Below, piece after piece: positions 57,212 through 64,000 of a stretch of DNA of 64,000 nt. Within the stretch, counting starts at the first letter, position 1; the number at the start of each line of letters is the position of its first letter. The notes under the pieces are model-generated. The model saw only the letters and a program-made list of their open reading frames with translations. It did no database searches and was not told where the DNA came from. The position numbers were made by a program, and so were the translations under genes. Origin of the DNA: Alphaproteobacteria bacterium (GTDB lineage Bacteria > Pseudomonadota > Alphaproteobacteria > Rhizobiales > Devosiaceae); the NCBI GenBank assembly GCA_018828145.1, contig JAHJWO010000017.1:121488-185487 (forward strand). Direction: 5' to 3'.

Positions 57212-59157
57212 GCGGCATCCTTCCTCAAGGATTCGAGCCAGCGCGAAACCTGTTCCCGATCGTAGAGGATGCCCCGGTTCTCCCGCAGTTCCGCCACGGG
57301 CTCGACGCTACCCTCGGACAATCTGGAACGGACCCAGCGGTAGCCAACGCCCATGAGGCGGGAGACCTCGGCGGTGGAGATATACGTCTCGGCAGCACGC
57401 ACCACGTCCTCCCGGCGCAGGTTGCAGATGCCTGCCCCATGCTCCGGCAACAATTGCGCGCCGATCATGCCGATGACCGTGGCCACGGTGATCCCGAGGA
57501 TGTCGGCTGCCTCCCCACGCGTGACCATCGGTTCGGCAGTGTCGAACGTGCCGACATCGCCAGCGACGGCGGCCACCACTTCCTCGAAGGACGACGCTGC
57601 GAGCCTGATCAAGGTGGCGTTAAGTCGTCCCTCCACGGGGAAAACCGCCAGTCGCCCCTCCAGAATTGCCCGTACCAGTCCAAGCCAGGGCTTCTCGCCA
57701 GCCGGCATGCGGTACATCGCCTTGCTGAGCCGGATGTGGAAGCCGCCACGCGGTCCTGCGCCGGCCTTGCTCTCGATATCTCGGATCAAAGCATCGACAG
57801 TGGACCGGCGATATTGGTGCTTGCCCACCACGGTCAGCAGCACCGGGCCCGTGACCTTCTCGACCAGGCCGGCCTCGGCGAGTTGCGCGACGGCGCCGAT
57901 CGGCATGCCCAGCCTGACGCTGGCCGAGGAGGCGCTTTCGAGATCGGCCCGCATCGCCGCCAATGCGGCGATCTCAGCGGCGACGAAGAGGACAGGACCC
58001 TTATTGGCGCCTTCGGCGCGGTGATGGGTCAGACCGGGCGCCTTGGCCAAGCGCTGGAACAGCTTGTTTCGGATGCCGAAGCGCTTGGCGGCTTCTTGGG
58101 TGGTGATCAGGTCGGCGCGCCCGCGATGCTCGGTCCGTCGCACCGCCACGCCAGAGGAACTCGTCGCCATGTTTCTCAATACGGCATCGCGCACGACCTG
58201 GCGCGTGCCATCGGTCAAGGTCCGGTCTGCGGTGAGCGCATATACCTGACCCAGCTCCGCCTTGATGCCGTAGAAGCCTGCCCGTTCACGGGAGGTGGCG
58301 CGGGCCCGTTCGCACAGCATGTCGAAGCCGGTGCCCCAATCGAGAACGATCCGACCGGCCTGCGCCAGGCGATCGGGCGTGAACAGGCGATCATAGTCGG
58401 CCCGCGTCGTGGGTTTGGCCGGTGAGGTCACCGCTCTTTTTGGATCCTGGTCGAGCACCCCGACGATGGCCATGCACAGGTCGAAGATCTCGCCACGATC
58501 CAGGCCGGTGAGCTCAGGGTTCAAAGTCGGCGCGAAATGACGCCGCACCGCATCGTCGGGGTCGATCAACCCCGTCACGAAATCCAGGGCGGCCATGTCC
58601 TCGATCTCCACCTGCGGCTGGGGGAAGTCCCGCAGGTCCACCGCGGGTTGAACGAAGCCCATATCGTCCTGCCCGGAGCAGCGGTCGCAGAAGCAGACTC
58701 CGTAGGTGCGGGTGAATCCCAAGGTCGATCCGCACACGGGGCATTCCGAGAGCAGCAATTCCTTGGTCCGCGGATCGAAGCCAATGGGCTTGAGCTGCCA
58801 CATGGCACGGATGTAAGGCGCCTTCAGCAGGCCACGCGGCGAAACGCGGCGGATGGGTCCCTCGCGGTGCCTGGTGCGAATGGTCGTGTCGAAGAAGAGG
58901 CAGCGGCCATCGTCGGCGATGGGGTGGGTGGCGCGCCGCAGCGACGCCACCTCCATCCCGAGGAGTTCGGCGAGGCCGGTGGCAGCCGCCTCGTCGAGGC
59001 CGGCTGCGATGCTGGCCGGGTGCAGGGTCTCGATGTCCACCAGGGCGAGCACCTCGGAAGGGAACCGGCGACCGTTCTCGGCCGCCGCCCGGCAAAGTGC
59101 ACCAGCAAGGTGCTCGTCTCGTTCGATGCTGATCGGCAGGGGCAGACCGGGCATCAC
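57208..59157 (-). CDS. tniQ: TniQ/TnsD-like target-selection protein
   Basis: 649 residues. The N-terminal TniQ domain (about 1-165; LPLPISIERDEHLAGALCRA, then a zinc finger with C139-x2-C142 and C157-x2-C160) recruits TnsC to target DNA. The long C-terminal part contains at least three helix-turn-helix-like segments (about 352-372, 545-566 and 594-613; the last, TAEVSRLMGVGYRWVRSRL, is excisionase-like). A long C-terminus with DNA-binding modules resembles TnsD, which reads a fixed attachment site. Start and stop overlap the neighbours by 4 nt each. Which site it recognises is not known. Confidence 0.85.
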   Translation of the reverse strand: MMPGLPLPISIERDEHLAGALCRAAAENGRRFPSEVLALVDIETLHPASIAAGLDEAAATGLAELLGMEVASLRRATHPIADDGRCLFFDTTIRTRHREGPIRRVSPRGLLKAPYIRAMWQLKPIGFDPRTKELLLSECPVCGSTLGFTRTYGVCFCDRCSGQDDMGFVQPAVDLRDFPQPQVEIEDMAALDFVTGLIDPDDAVRRHFAPTLNPELTGLDRGEIFDLCMAIVGVLDQDPKRAVTSPAKPTTRADYDRLFTPDRLAQAGRIVLDWGTGFDMLCERARATSRERAGFYGIKAELGQVYALTADRTLTDGTRQVVRDAVLRNMATSSSGVAVRRTEHRGRADLITTQEAAKRFGIRNKLFQRLAKAPGLTHHRAEGANKGPVLFVAAEIAALAAMRADLESASSASVRLGMPIGAVAQLAEAGLVEKVTGPVLLTVVGKHQYRRSTVDALIRDIESKAGAGPRGGFHIRLSKAMYRMPAGEKPWLGLVRAILEGRLAVFPVEGRLNATLIRLAASSFEEVVAAVAGDVGTFDTAEPMVTRGEAADILGITVATVIGMIGAQLLPEHGAGICNLRREDVVRAAETYISTAEVSRLMGVGYRWVRSRLSEGSVEPVAELRENRGILYDREQVSRWLESLRKDAA

Positions 59158-60182
59158 ACGAGCTCCAGGGTTTTGGGCGCTGCGTGGAACGGGTTCTCGG
59201 GCAATTCGCCACGGCCCACGATGATGATGTCGACGGCTTCCTCGAGATCCTTGCGGCTGAGCACCTTCTTGCCGCGGGTGAGCGCGAGGATCGTCGCCTT
59301 CTCAACGATGCGGCAAAGCAGCCCGAGGCGACCGCGCGATGCCACGTACAGTCGGCTCGGGATGTCGTCATTGACCAAAGGAGGCGTTTCGTCGAACAGA
59401 CCCGTGTCCTTGAGCTTGAGCGCCAAGCGCCCGCAGAAGGACATGAAATCGAGACGCTCCTTCTCGATGGCCCAACGCGGGGTCTCGAAGTGGATCTCGT
59501 CGAGAACGCGACCCTTGAACTGGGTGGACGCCATGACCAGATCGCGCGCCTGCAGGATGCCGATGAAGACCAGGGGAACGGAGCCGCGGATCATCATTAC
59601 CTTGAGGGTATCGGCCACGTTCTGGTCGCGCGAATGGTCGAACACGATGGGGGCGCCCGTCTCGGTGATCTTGATGCGCTTGTTGGCAAGGTGCTGCACT
59701 TCATCGATGACGAGAAGTTCCACCCCGAGCGATGTGATGAGCCGATAGACTCGGCGCCACAGCGTCGCCTTGGTGCCTTTGTCGGGTTCGGGGTCCTCGA
59801 GGGCGATCAGGATGTCGGTCGCCAGGCTCTTGGGCGTCGCCTGGGCGGACAGGGTGACATGCACCACCTTCTTCTGCTTGCGGGCGAGTTCGTCGGCGTC
59901 CATCGCGGCCAATGCCGGGTCCTCGGCCATTAGCCCCGGGAGGATGTTGTTGTGGATGTAGCTGGTGACCGTGTGGCTCTTGCCCGAATGGGACGGGGCG
60001 AAAAGGCACAGGCAACGGCGGGGCCTGCCGTTGTCCTTGGTCTTGGCGTGGGCCAGGCGCACGGCGTCGAACTGCTCATGGGCCTTCGTGAGGGCGTCAT
60101 GGGTGATGTGCAGGGACTCGAAAGTGGTCCAGACGGCACTGGTGATGATGGCGATGTTCGAGGGGGAAACGATCTTGTTCAT
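59154..60182 (-). CDS. tnsC: TnsC/TniB-type AAA+ transposition ATPase
   Basis: 342 residues. Walker A is APSHSGKS (62-69), Walker B is VELLVIDEVQHL (D160, E161), and the sensor region follows (VPLVFIGILQARDL). It forms the ATP-dependent filament that connects target selection to the transposase. The start ATG 60182 has CAGGAG upstream; the longer frame above it lies inside tnsB and is rejected. It overlaps tniQ by 4 nt. Confidence 0.9.
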   Translation of the reverse strand: MNKIVSPSNIAIITSAVWTTFESLHITHDALTKAHEQFDAVRLAHAKTKDNGRPRRCLCLFAPSHSGKSHTVTSYIHNNILPGLMAEDPALAAMDADELARKQKKVVHVTLSAQATPKSLATDILIALEDPEPDKGTKATLWRRVYRLITSLGVELLVIDEVQHLANKRIKITETGAPIVFDHSRDQNVADTLKVMMIRGSVPLVFIGILQARDLVMASTQFKGRVLDEIHFETPRWAIEKERLDFMSFCGRLALKLKDTGLFDETPPLVNDDIPSRLYVASRGRLGLLCRIVEKATILALTRGKKVLSRKDLEEAVDIIIVGRGELPENPFHAAPKTLELV

Positions 60183-60186
60183 GTTG

Positions 60187-62496
60187 TTACTCCTGATCCG
60201 CGTTTTCGAGTTGACGTAGGAAGGCCAATGGATCGGCCAAGGCGTAGTCCTGGGCCGGCGGCGGGGAAGCCGCCGGCGTGGTGGCAGGCCCGTTCTTCGA
60301 GTTGGCCGCGGTGGGACGTGCCCCCCCGCGGGTCTTGCCGGACTTCCGTTTGCCCCGGTTCGGACCGACCGTGGGGACACGGTCGTCGGAACGGTGGATC
60401 GCTGCCGTGTCGTGCGGGACGTCGCCGCTGCCGTCAGGCGTGGCGGGAACGAACCTCTCCACGACACGATCCCCGGGGACCAAGCTAGGTGCCCGGTCGA
60501 TCTCGGCGGCACGCTTGCGAGCCTTGCCAAAACCCTCGATCGGGATCTGGGACCGGATCATCCGGTTGTAGTGGGCTCGTGCCGCGATCATCGCGTCCTC
60601 GTCGTGGAACGCCAGGTTTTCGGCAGTCGCGAAGGCCTCCACCGCCTCGAGCACCTTCCAACTGGTGCCTTGGGCAAAGCGTGACTTCACGTTCGGCAGC
60701 CTTACCGACTTACGGCGATCGAAGTCCCAGACCATCACGTAGCTGGCATCGACACGGTCGCGCGTGACGTAGACGTCGACATTGCCGGCCTTGTAGAAGG
60801 ATCCCTTGACGTGCTTCTTGCGCCCGTACCTGAGCAGGCGGTCCAGCAACTGGGACGTGATGGCCTGGTCATGGAAGCGTTGGCCATTCACGGCCACGCC
60901 CTGCGGAGTGAGGACGCACCGCTCCCCCTGGCCCAGCAAGCCATCGAACAGGGAGGGGTCGTCCACGGTTGCCCGTGACTTGCAGTCGATTCCCTTCACC
61001 CATTTGAGCGCCGGTGCGCAGCCGATATCCTCGTTCGGCTCCCGATGGCGCACGTGAACGATGTGGTGCCACATCAGGTATTCCAACTGCCGGATCGTGT
61101 GCGCCGTCTTGGCGCGGTTATCGATCCGCAGCTTGGCCCTCAGCTGGGGGGTCAGCGTTATCCCCCCGGGGAGGCGGTGCCAGACGTGCTCGTTGAGATC
61201 GTCGAACGCCTGCTCCACCACAGCCTTGAATTGCGGCGTGCGGACGGGCGCCCAGATGACCGAGATTCCCGCCGCTTCGCAGGTGGCCTGGAAGGACATG
61301 CCGACGAATTCCCAGCCATTGTCCACGATGATGCACTTCGGCTTGCCCCATCCGTCGCACGCGCCCTTCAGCTCGCCGAACTCGTCGACCAGGAAATCCT
61401 TGAAGCGGATCACCTGCTTCAGGCACAGGTTCACGGTGTAGATGGAAGGCGGCTCGTAGGTGAGCACCGCACCCAGACGCATCCTGGTGAAGACGTCGAC
61501 GGCAAGCGTCAGCGTGGGCTTCTCAACGATGAGGACGTTGCCGTCCTCGTCCTCGACCAACGCCCAGCAATCGACGACGGTGTGGTCGAAGCAGACGTAT
61601 TCGAGTGGACGGGTGGCCTCGATGTGCTTGCCGCGACCGCGAAAGTGGCCATCAGCGGAGAGCTGACCGTAGCGCTCCTTATAGCGATACCAGTCCTCAG
61701 TCATGTTGATCCAGACGCGGACGCATTCTTTGGAAGGCTTGCGCAGCGACCGGGGCACCGGCAGCCCCTTGGACTTGAAGTCCTTGATCTCGGTGAGGAT
61801 AGCATCCCAGAAATCGTTGCGGACCTCGTGCAGCGGCTTCTTGTCGGGATGCCAGTAGGCCTGGATCATCTTGTCCCGTTCGCGAATCACGACCGGATGC
61901 CAGCGGCGGAGTTTGTCGTGCTTGCCATAATCATAAAAGAACGCCGAAAGCGGACGGGACTGGAAGACGCCGCACTGATCGATGGCCCGCAAAAGGGTTG
62001 GAGCGGAAGGGATGAAAGTCGCGCCGTAACGGCGCGCCTCGGCCTCCTTGGACTGAATGAAGTCCTGGATGCCGGCATGCCCGCGCGTGAGCAGCGGCTT
62101 CTCGTCGGCCTCCACCACGAACCACCGCAAGTCCTTGGCCCGTTGGAAGATCTCGAACTTCTTGAGGCGACGGGACTGCTCGTTGACGTCAATGCCAGGC
62201 TCCTGGGGGTCGAGAAGGTTCGTGGGGTCCACGTCACCAAGCTCGAGGGGACTCTTCCTGGTGCGGAGCTTCTCAGGGACCCGGATCGCCCTGCCATCGG
62301 ACCGCATGCGCTTGAATAGGTCGACCGCGATCGTTAGGTCGGGACCGTCGTCGCGGAGAAAGACGAGCAGGCCACGCATGTCCATGCGCTCGAAGCGCAC
62401 CGCCCACCTGTTGTCCGGTCCTTCCTTGATCCAGTAGACGTCGCCCTTCTCGAGGTCGAAGTCGATCTTGGGCAGATTCATCCCATTGAAGGTCAT
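60187..62496 (-). CDS. tnsB: TnsB/TniA-type DDE transposase
   Basis: 769 residues of the Mu/Tn7 rve superfamily. Helical DNA-binding domains (about 1-290) precede the catalytic core with D304 (VCFDHTVVD), D392 (IIVDNGWEF) and E428 (VVEQAFDDLN), a D-35-E spacing. The Mu-type C-terminal beta domain follows (about 500-610). The C-terminal 90 residues are Pro/Arg/Gly-rich and end DPLAFLRQLENADQE, a plausible TnsC-contacting tail. It joins the 3' transposon ends to target DNA. It starts in an ATGA overlap with tnsA and ends 4 nt before tnsC. Confidence 0.92.
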   Translation of the reverse strand: MTFNGMNLPKIDFDLEKGDVYWIKEGPDNRWAVRFERMDMRGLLVFLRDDGPDLTIAVDLFKRMRSDGRAIRVPEKLRTRKSPLELGDVDPTNLLDPQEPGIDVNEQSRRLKKFEIFQRAKDLRWFVVEADEKPLLTRGHAGIQDFIQSKEAEARRYGATFIPSAPTLLRAIDQCGVFQSRPLSAFFYDYGKHDKLRRWHPVVIRERDKMIQAYWHPDKKPLHEVRNDFWDAILTEIKDFKSKGLPVPRSLRKPSKECVRVWINMTEDWYRYKERYGQLSADGHFRGRGKHIEATRPLEYVCFDHTVVDCWALVEDEDGNVLIVEKPTLTLAVDVFTRMRLGAVLTYEPPSIYTVNLCLKQVIRFKDFLVDEFGELKGACDGWGKPKCIIVDNGWEFVGMSFQATCEAAGISVIWAPVRTPQFKAVVEQAFDDLNEHVWHRLPGGITLTPQLRAKLRIDNRAKTAHTIRQLEYLMWHHIVHVRHREPNEDIGCAPALKWVKGIDCKSRATVDDPSLFDGLLGQGERCVLTPQGVAVNGQRFHDQAITSQLLDRLLRYGRKKHVKGSFYKAGNVDVYVTRDRVDASYVMVWDFDRRKSVRLPNVKSRFAQGTSWKVLEAVEAFATAENLAFHDEDAMIAARAHYNRMIRSQIPIEGFGKARKRAAEIDRAPSLVPGDRVVERFVPATPDGSGDVPHDTAAIHRSDDRVPTVGPNRGKRKSGKTRGGARPTAANSKNGPATTPAASPPPAQDYALADPLAFLRQLENADQE

Positions 62497-63410
62497 CGGC
62501 TCATGACTCCGAACAGGTCCTTGCCGTCGCCGACGAGGCGAACACGGCTGTCAGGACGCAGGCGGTTGTCGAGGCCGATATGGACGACACGGCGCACATG
62601 GAGGGCCGCGGCCTTCGCCATGCCCACCGGGCGGCCCCCGAGCGAGAGGATCAGGCCGCCCAAGTCGGCATAGGGTGCTGCCGCGTATTCGGCGGCAACG
62701 CGCACATCCTCGGCGTCGACCGAGGCGTCGTTGTCCAGCCCGATCTCGCGGACGGAATAGCCGATATCCTCCATGGCGACGTCGGACTGGCGGACCTGGA
62801 CGAAGCCCCAGCCAAGGCGATGGTAGACTTCGCGGGCCAAGGTCAGCTTGGCCTTGTAGTCACTCTCATCCGCGCGACGATCCATGTCGGTCTTGACCTC
62901 GACCAACATCACCGTGGTCACGCCGTCCGCCATGTGCGGACGCCAGTCGGCGACCGCCTGATCGAACGGAACCCCTTCCATCAGCATCTCGCCGAAGGGA
63001 CGATCGACCACGATACGGGCGTCGGGGAAGTAGACCCAGCGCCTGGCGTTCCCCACCACCTGCATCTCGAGGCGGTGAGGCTGGGCAAGGAAGCGGTGGA
63101 CGGGCGTCGCCACCTCGCAGAGCTGCATGAAAGGGTACTCGCCCAGCATGCTTTCCCAGGGCGAACTGCGGAAGCCGGCCTTGATCATGTAGTGGCGACC
63201 GGTCGGCTTGCGGTGCCTCCCGTTGATGATGGTGCGGACGGGCCCGCCGTCCTCGGCGGCGAAGATATGGGCCACGACCAATTCGCGGTCCATCTGAAGC
63301 TGGCGCGACAGGTCGAGCCGCTCGTTCCTGCGGGGCTGCCGTGCCAGTGCTTCGGGCACCGGGACGTCAAAGGGGACGTGGTCCCCGGGATCTCGGGTGA
63401 ATTCGGGCAT
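62493..63410 (-). CDS. tnsA: TnsA-like endonuclease
   Basis: 305 residues with the restriction-enzyme-like TnsA triad: E86 (SSPWESMLGEYPFM), D130 (VYFPDARI) and the E171-V-K173 pair (VMLVEVKTD). In Tn7 this subunit cuts the 5' transposon ends so that movement is cut-and-paste without a cointegrate. It is the first gene of the operon, with AGGAGA before ATG 63410. A region with a winged-helix look follows residue 180 as in TnsA. The protein is separate, not fused to TnsB. Confidence 0.87.
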   Translation of the reverse strand: MPEFTRDPGDHVPFDVPVPEALARQPRRNERLDLSRQLQMDRELVVAHIFAAEDGGPVRTIINGRHRKPTGRHYMIKAGFRSSPWESMLGEYPFMQLCEVATPVHRFLAQPHRLEMQVVGNARRWVYFPDARIVVDRPFGEMLMEGVPFDQAVADWRPHMADGVTTVMLVEVKTDMDRRADESDYKAKLTLAREVYHRLGWGFVQVRQSDVAMEDIGYSVREIGLDNDASVDAEDVRVAAEYAAAPYADLGGLILSLGGRPVGMAKAAALHVRRVVHIGLDNRLRPDSRVRLVGDGKDLFGVMSR

Positions 63411-63505
63411 GAGTTCTCCTGCTCACGCCCGGAGAATGCTTGACGCGACGATGCGTCCAGCAGATACTCCAAAGCGTGGTGCTGGCCGTGAGGCCTGTTT
63501 CATGG

Positions 63506-63778
63506 CAATGGGCCGAACGGTCCATTGAAGAGCGTGGGCCGGTTGCGAGACCGGTGATACGTTGGCCGGCTGCGAAGCTGGCATAGGCGTGGGGCCGGTC
63601 GCGAGACCGGTGAAGCGTTGGCCGGCTGCAAAGCCGGCGTAGGCGTGGGCCGGCAGCGAAGCCGGTGATACGTGCCCGGCTGCGAAGCCGGGGAGTGCGT
63701 GGGCCGGCTGTGAAGCCGGTGATGCGTGGGCCGGCAGCGAAGCCGGTGATTTGGCAAAGGGCCTCAAGGTCCATTGCC
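63506..63778. repeat. Array of ten small hairpins (about 27-bp period)
   Basis: Eight tandem units of 27-28 bp (63534-63752), consensus GTGGGCCGGCnGCGAAGCCG plus about seven more bases, each form a stem GGCCGGC/GCCGGT. Two larger hairpins flank them: CAATGGGCC-gaac-GGTCCATTG (63506-63527) and GGCAAAGGGCC-tcaa-GGTCCATTGCC (63753-63778). Four units contain GCGAAGC, known as an unusually stable DNA mini-hairpin. No ORF through it is credible. The array lies within the transposon, just upstream of tnsA. Confidence 0.8.
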
Positions 63779-63832
63779 GAGTTTGAGACGTACCCCGGTG
63801 CTTGCAGGCTTTTGGGGGTCGTCGGTTATTCA

Positions 63833-63866
63833 AACGCCTCGGAGAAATCCGGGGCGTTTTCATTTT
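63833..63866 (+). terminator. Intrinsic terminator downstream of the hairpin array
   Basis: The stem AACGCC-t-CGG-agaaat-CCG-g-GGCGTT (63833-63858) is followed by TTCATTTTC on the plus strand. There is no protein gene before it on that strand, so it could end a transcript of the hairpin array. Confidence 0.6.
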
Positions 63867-64000
63867 CTGGTATTCTGTTCGGGCTGTTGATTGTCGCCAG
63901 GATTTGACCCGGGATTGTCATTGAGAACTGACCCGGTTGGACGATAGTTTCCCGCGACGCGGGGGCGGTCAAGGGGCGGGTTTTTCCTTTCGTGTTTTGG

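Larger units (their letters stand above)
56381..64000. mobile_element. Tn7-like transposon, one end plus transposition operon (other end outside window)
   Basis: The element begins at TGT 56381, where repeated TnsB-type binding sites start. It carries a five-gene minus-strand operon encoding TnsA endonuclease, TnsB DDE transposase, TnsC AAA ATPase, TniQ/TnsD-like target selector and a small unknown protein. No inverted copy of the end repeats is found up to base 64000, so the right boundary given is only the window edge. Cargo probably lies to the right, beyond a hairpin array. Confidence 0.75.

Noticed and set aside
63534..63752. CRISPR array
   Set aside because: Units of 27-28 bp follow each other directly with no unique spacers, they vary internally, and no cas genes are present; it is a tandem hairpin repeat.
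63367..63774. Arg/Pro/Ala-rich minus-strand ORFs across the hairpin array
   Set aside because: Their products are simple translations of the DNA repeat in all frames, without start signals or conservation clues.

Overview
The window (about 64 kb, high GC) looks like chromosome of a Devosia-like member of the Hyphomicrobiales (Alphaproteobacteria). The case rests on the uvrC ... pgsA-moaD-moaE neighbourhood, the urea transport plus urease layout, several copies of the GC-rich palindromic intergenic repeat common in this order, and the general style of the proteins. The genus is an inference from family resemblance; no search was run.

Layout. 1-6 kb: 3' end of uvrC, a YCII-like protein, aroG behind what looks like a classical transcription attenuator (leader peptide with Phe-Trp-Phe-Ser-Tyr), then pgsA, moaD, moaE, a branched-chain aminotransferase and a divergent MarR regulator. 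6-9 kb: a nitrate/sulfonate/thiamine-precursor type ABC importer. 8.9-9.6 kb: a gene-free stretch with two strong minus-strand terminators (candidate small RNAs) and a textbook sigma-54 promoter. 9.6-23.3 kb: nitrogen-scavenging block, urtABCDE followed by ureDABCEFG with five interspersed unknown or accessory genes. 23.4-34.6 kb: glycogen operon on the minus strand, glgP-glgB-glgC-glgA-pgm-glgX. 34.7-41.2 kb: ordinary single genes (K+/H+ antiporter, AI-2E family protein, nucleoside hydrolase, fasciclin protein, LysE exporter, phosphoribosyltransferase). 41.2-56.1 kb: a type I secretion locus (ABC ATPase, an RTX protein with a membrane anchor, HlyD-type adaptor) next to a giant tandem heme-peroxidase/RTX protein whose reading frame is broken near 52,150.

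56.4-64 kb (window end) is mobile DNA: a Tn7-like transposition operon on the minus strand, tnsA-tnsB-tnsC-tniQ plus a small unknown ORF, all overlapping or 4 nt apart, followed by an intrinsic terminator and, at 56,381-56,524, a cluster of five GAGTCGRT-containing repeats that look like TnsB binding sites of one transposon end. No matching opposite end was found in the window, so cargo and the other end probably lie beyond base 64,000. Just upstream of tnsA is an array of ten small hairpins (63,506-63,778, about 27-bp period) with a plus-strand terminator after it, not explained by any gene.

Main leads: the Tn7-like element with its accessory ORF and hairpin array; the split two-domain peroxidase of about 3,180 residues; the aroG attenuator; the sigma-54 promoter for urea uptake; and the anchored RTX protein encoded inside the secretion operon.
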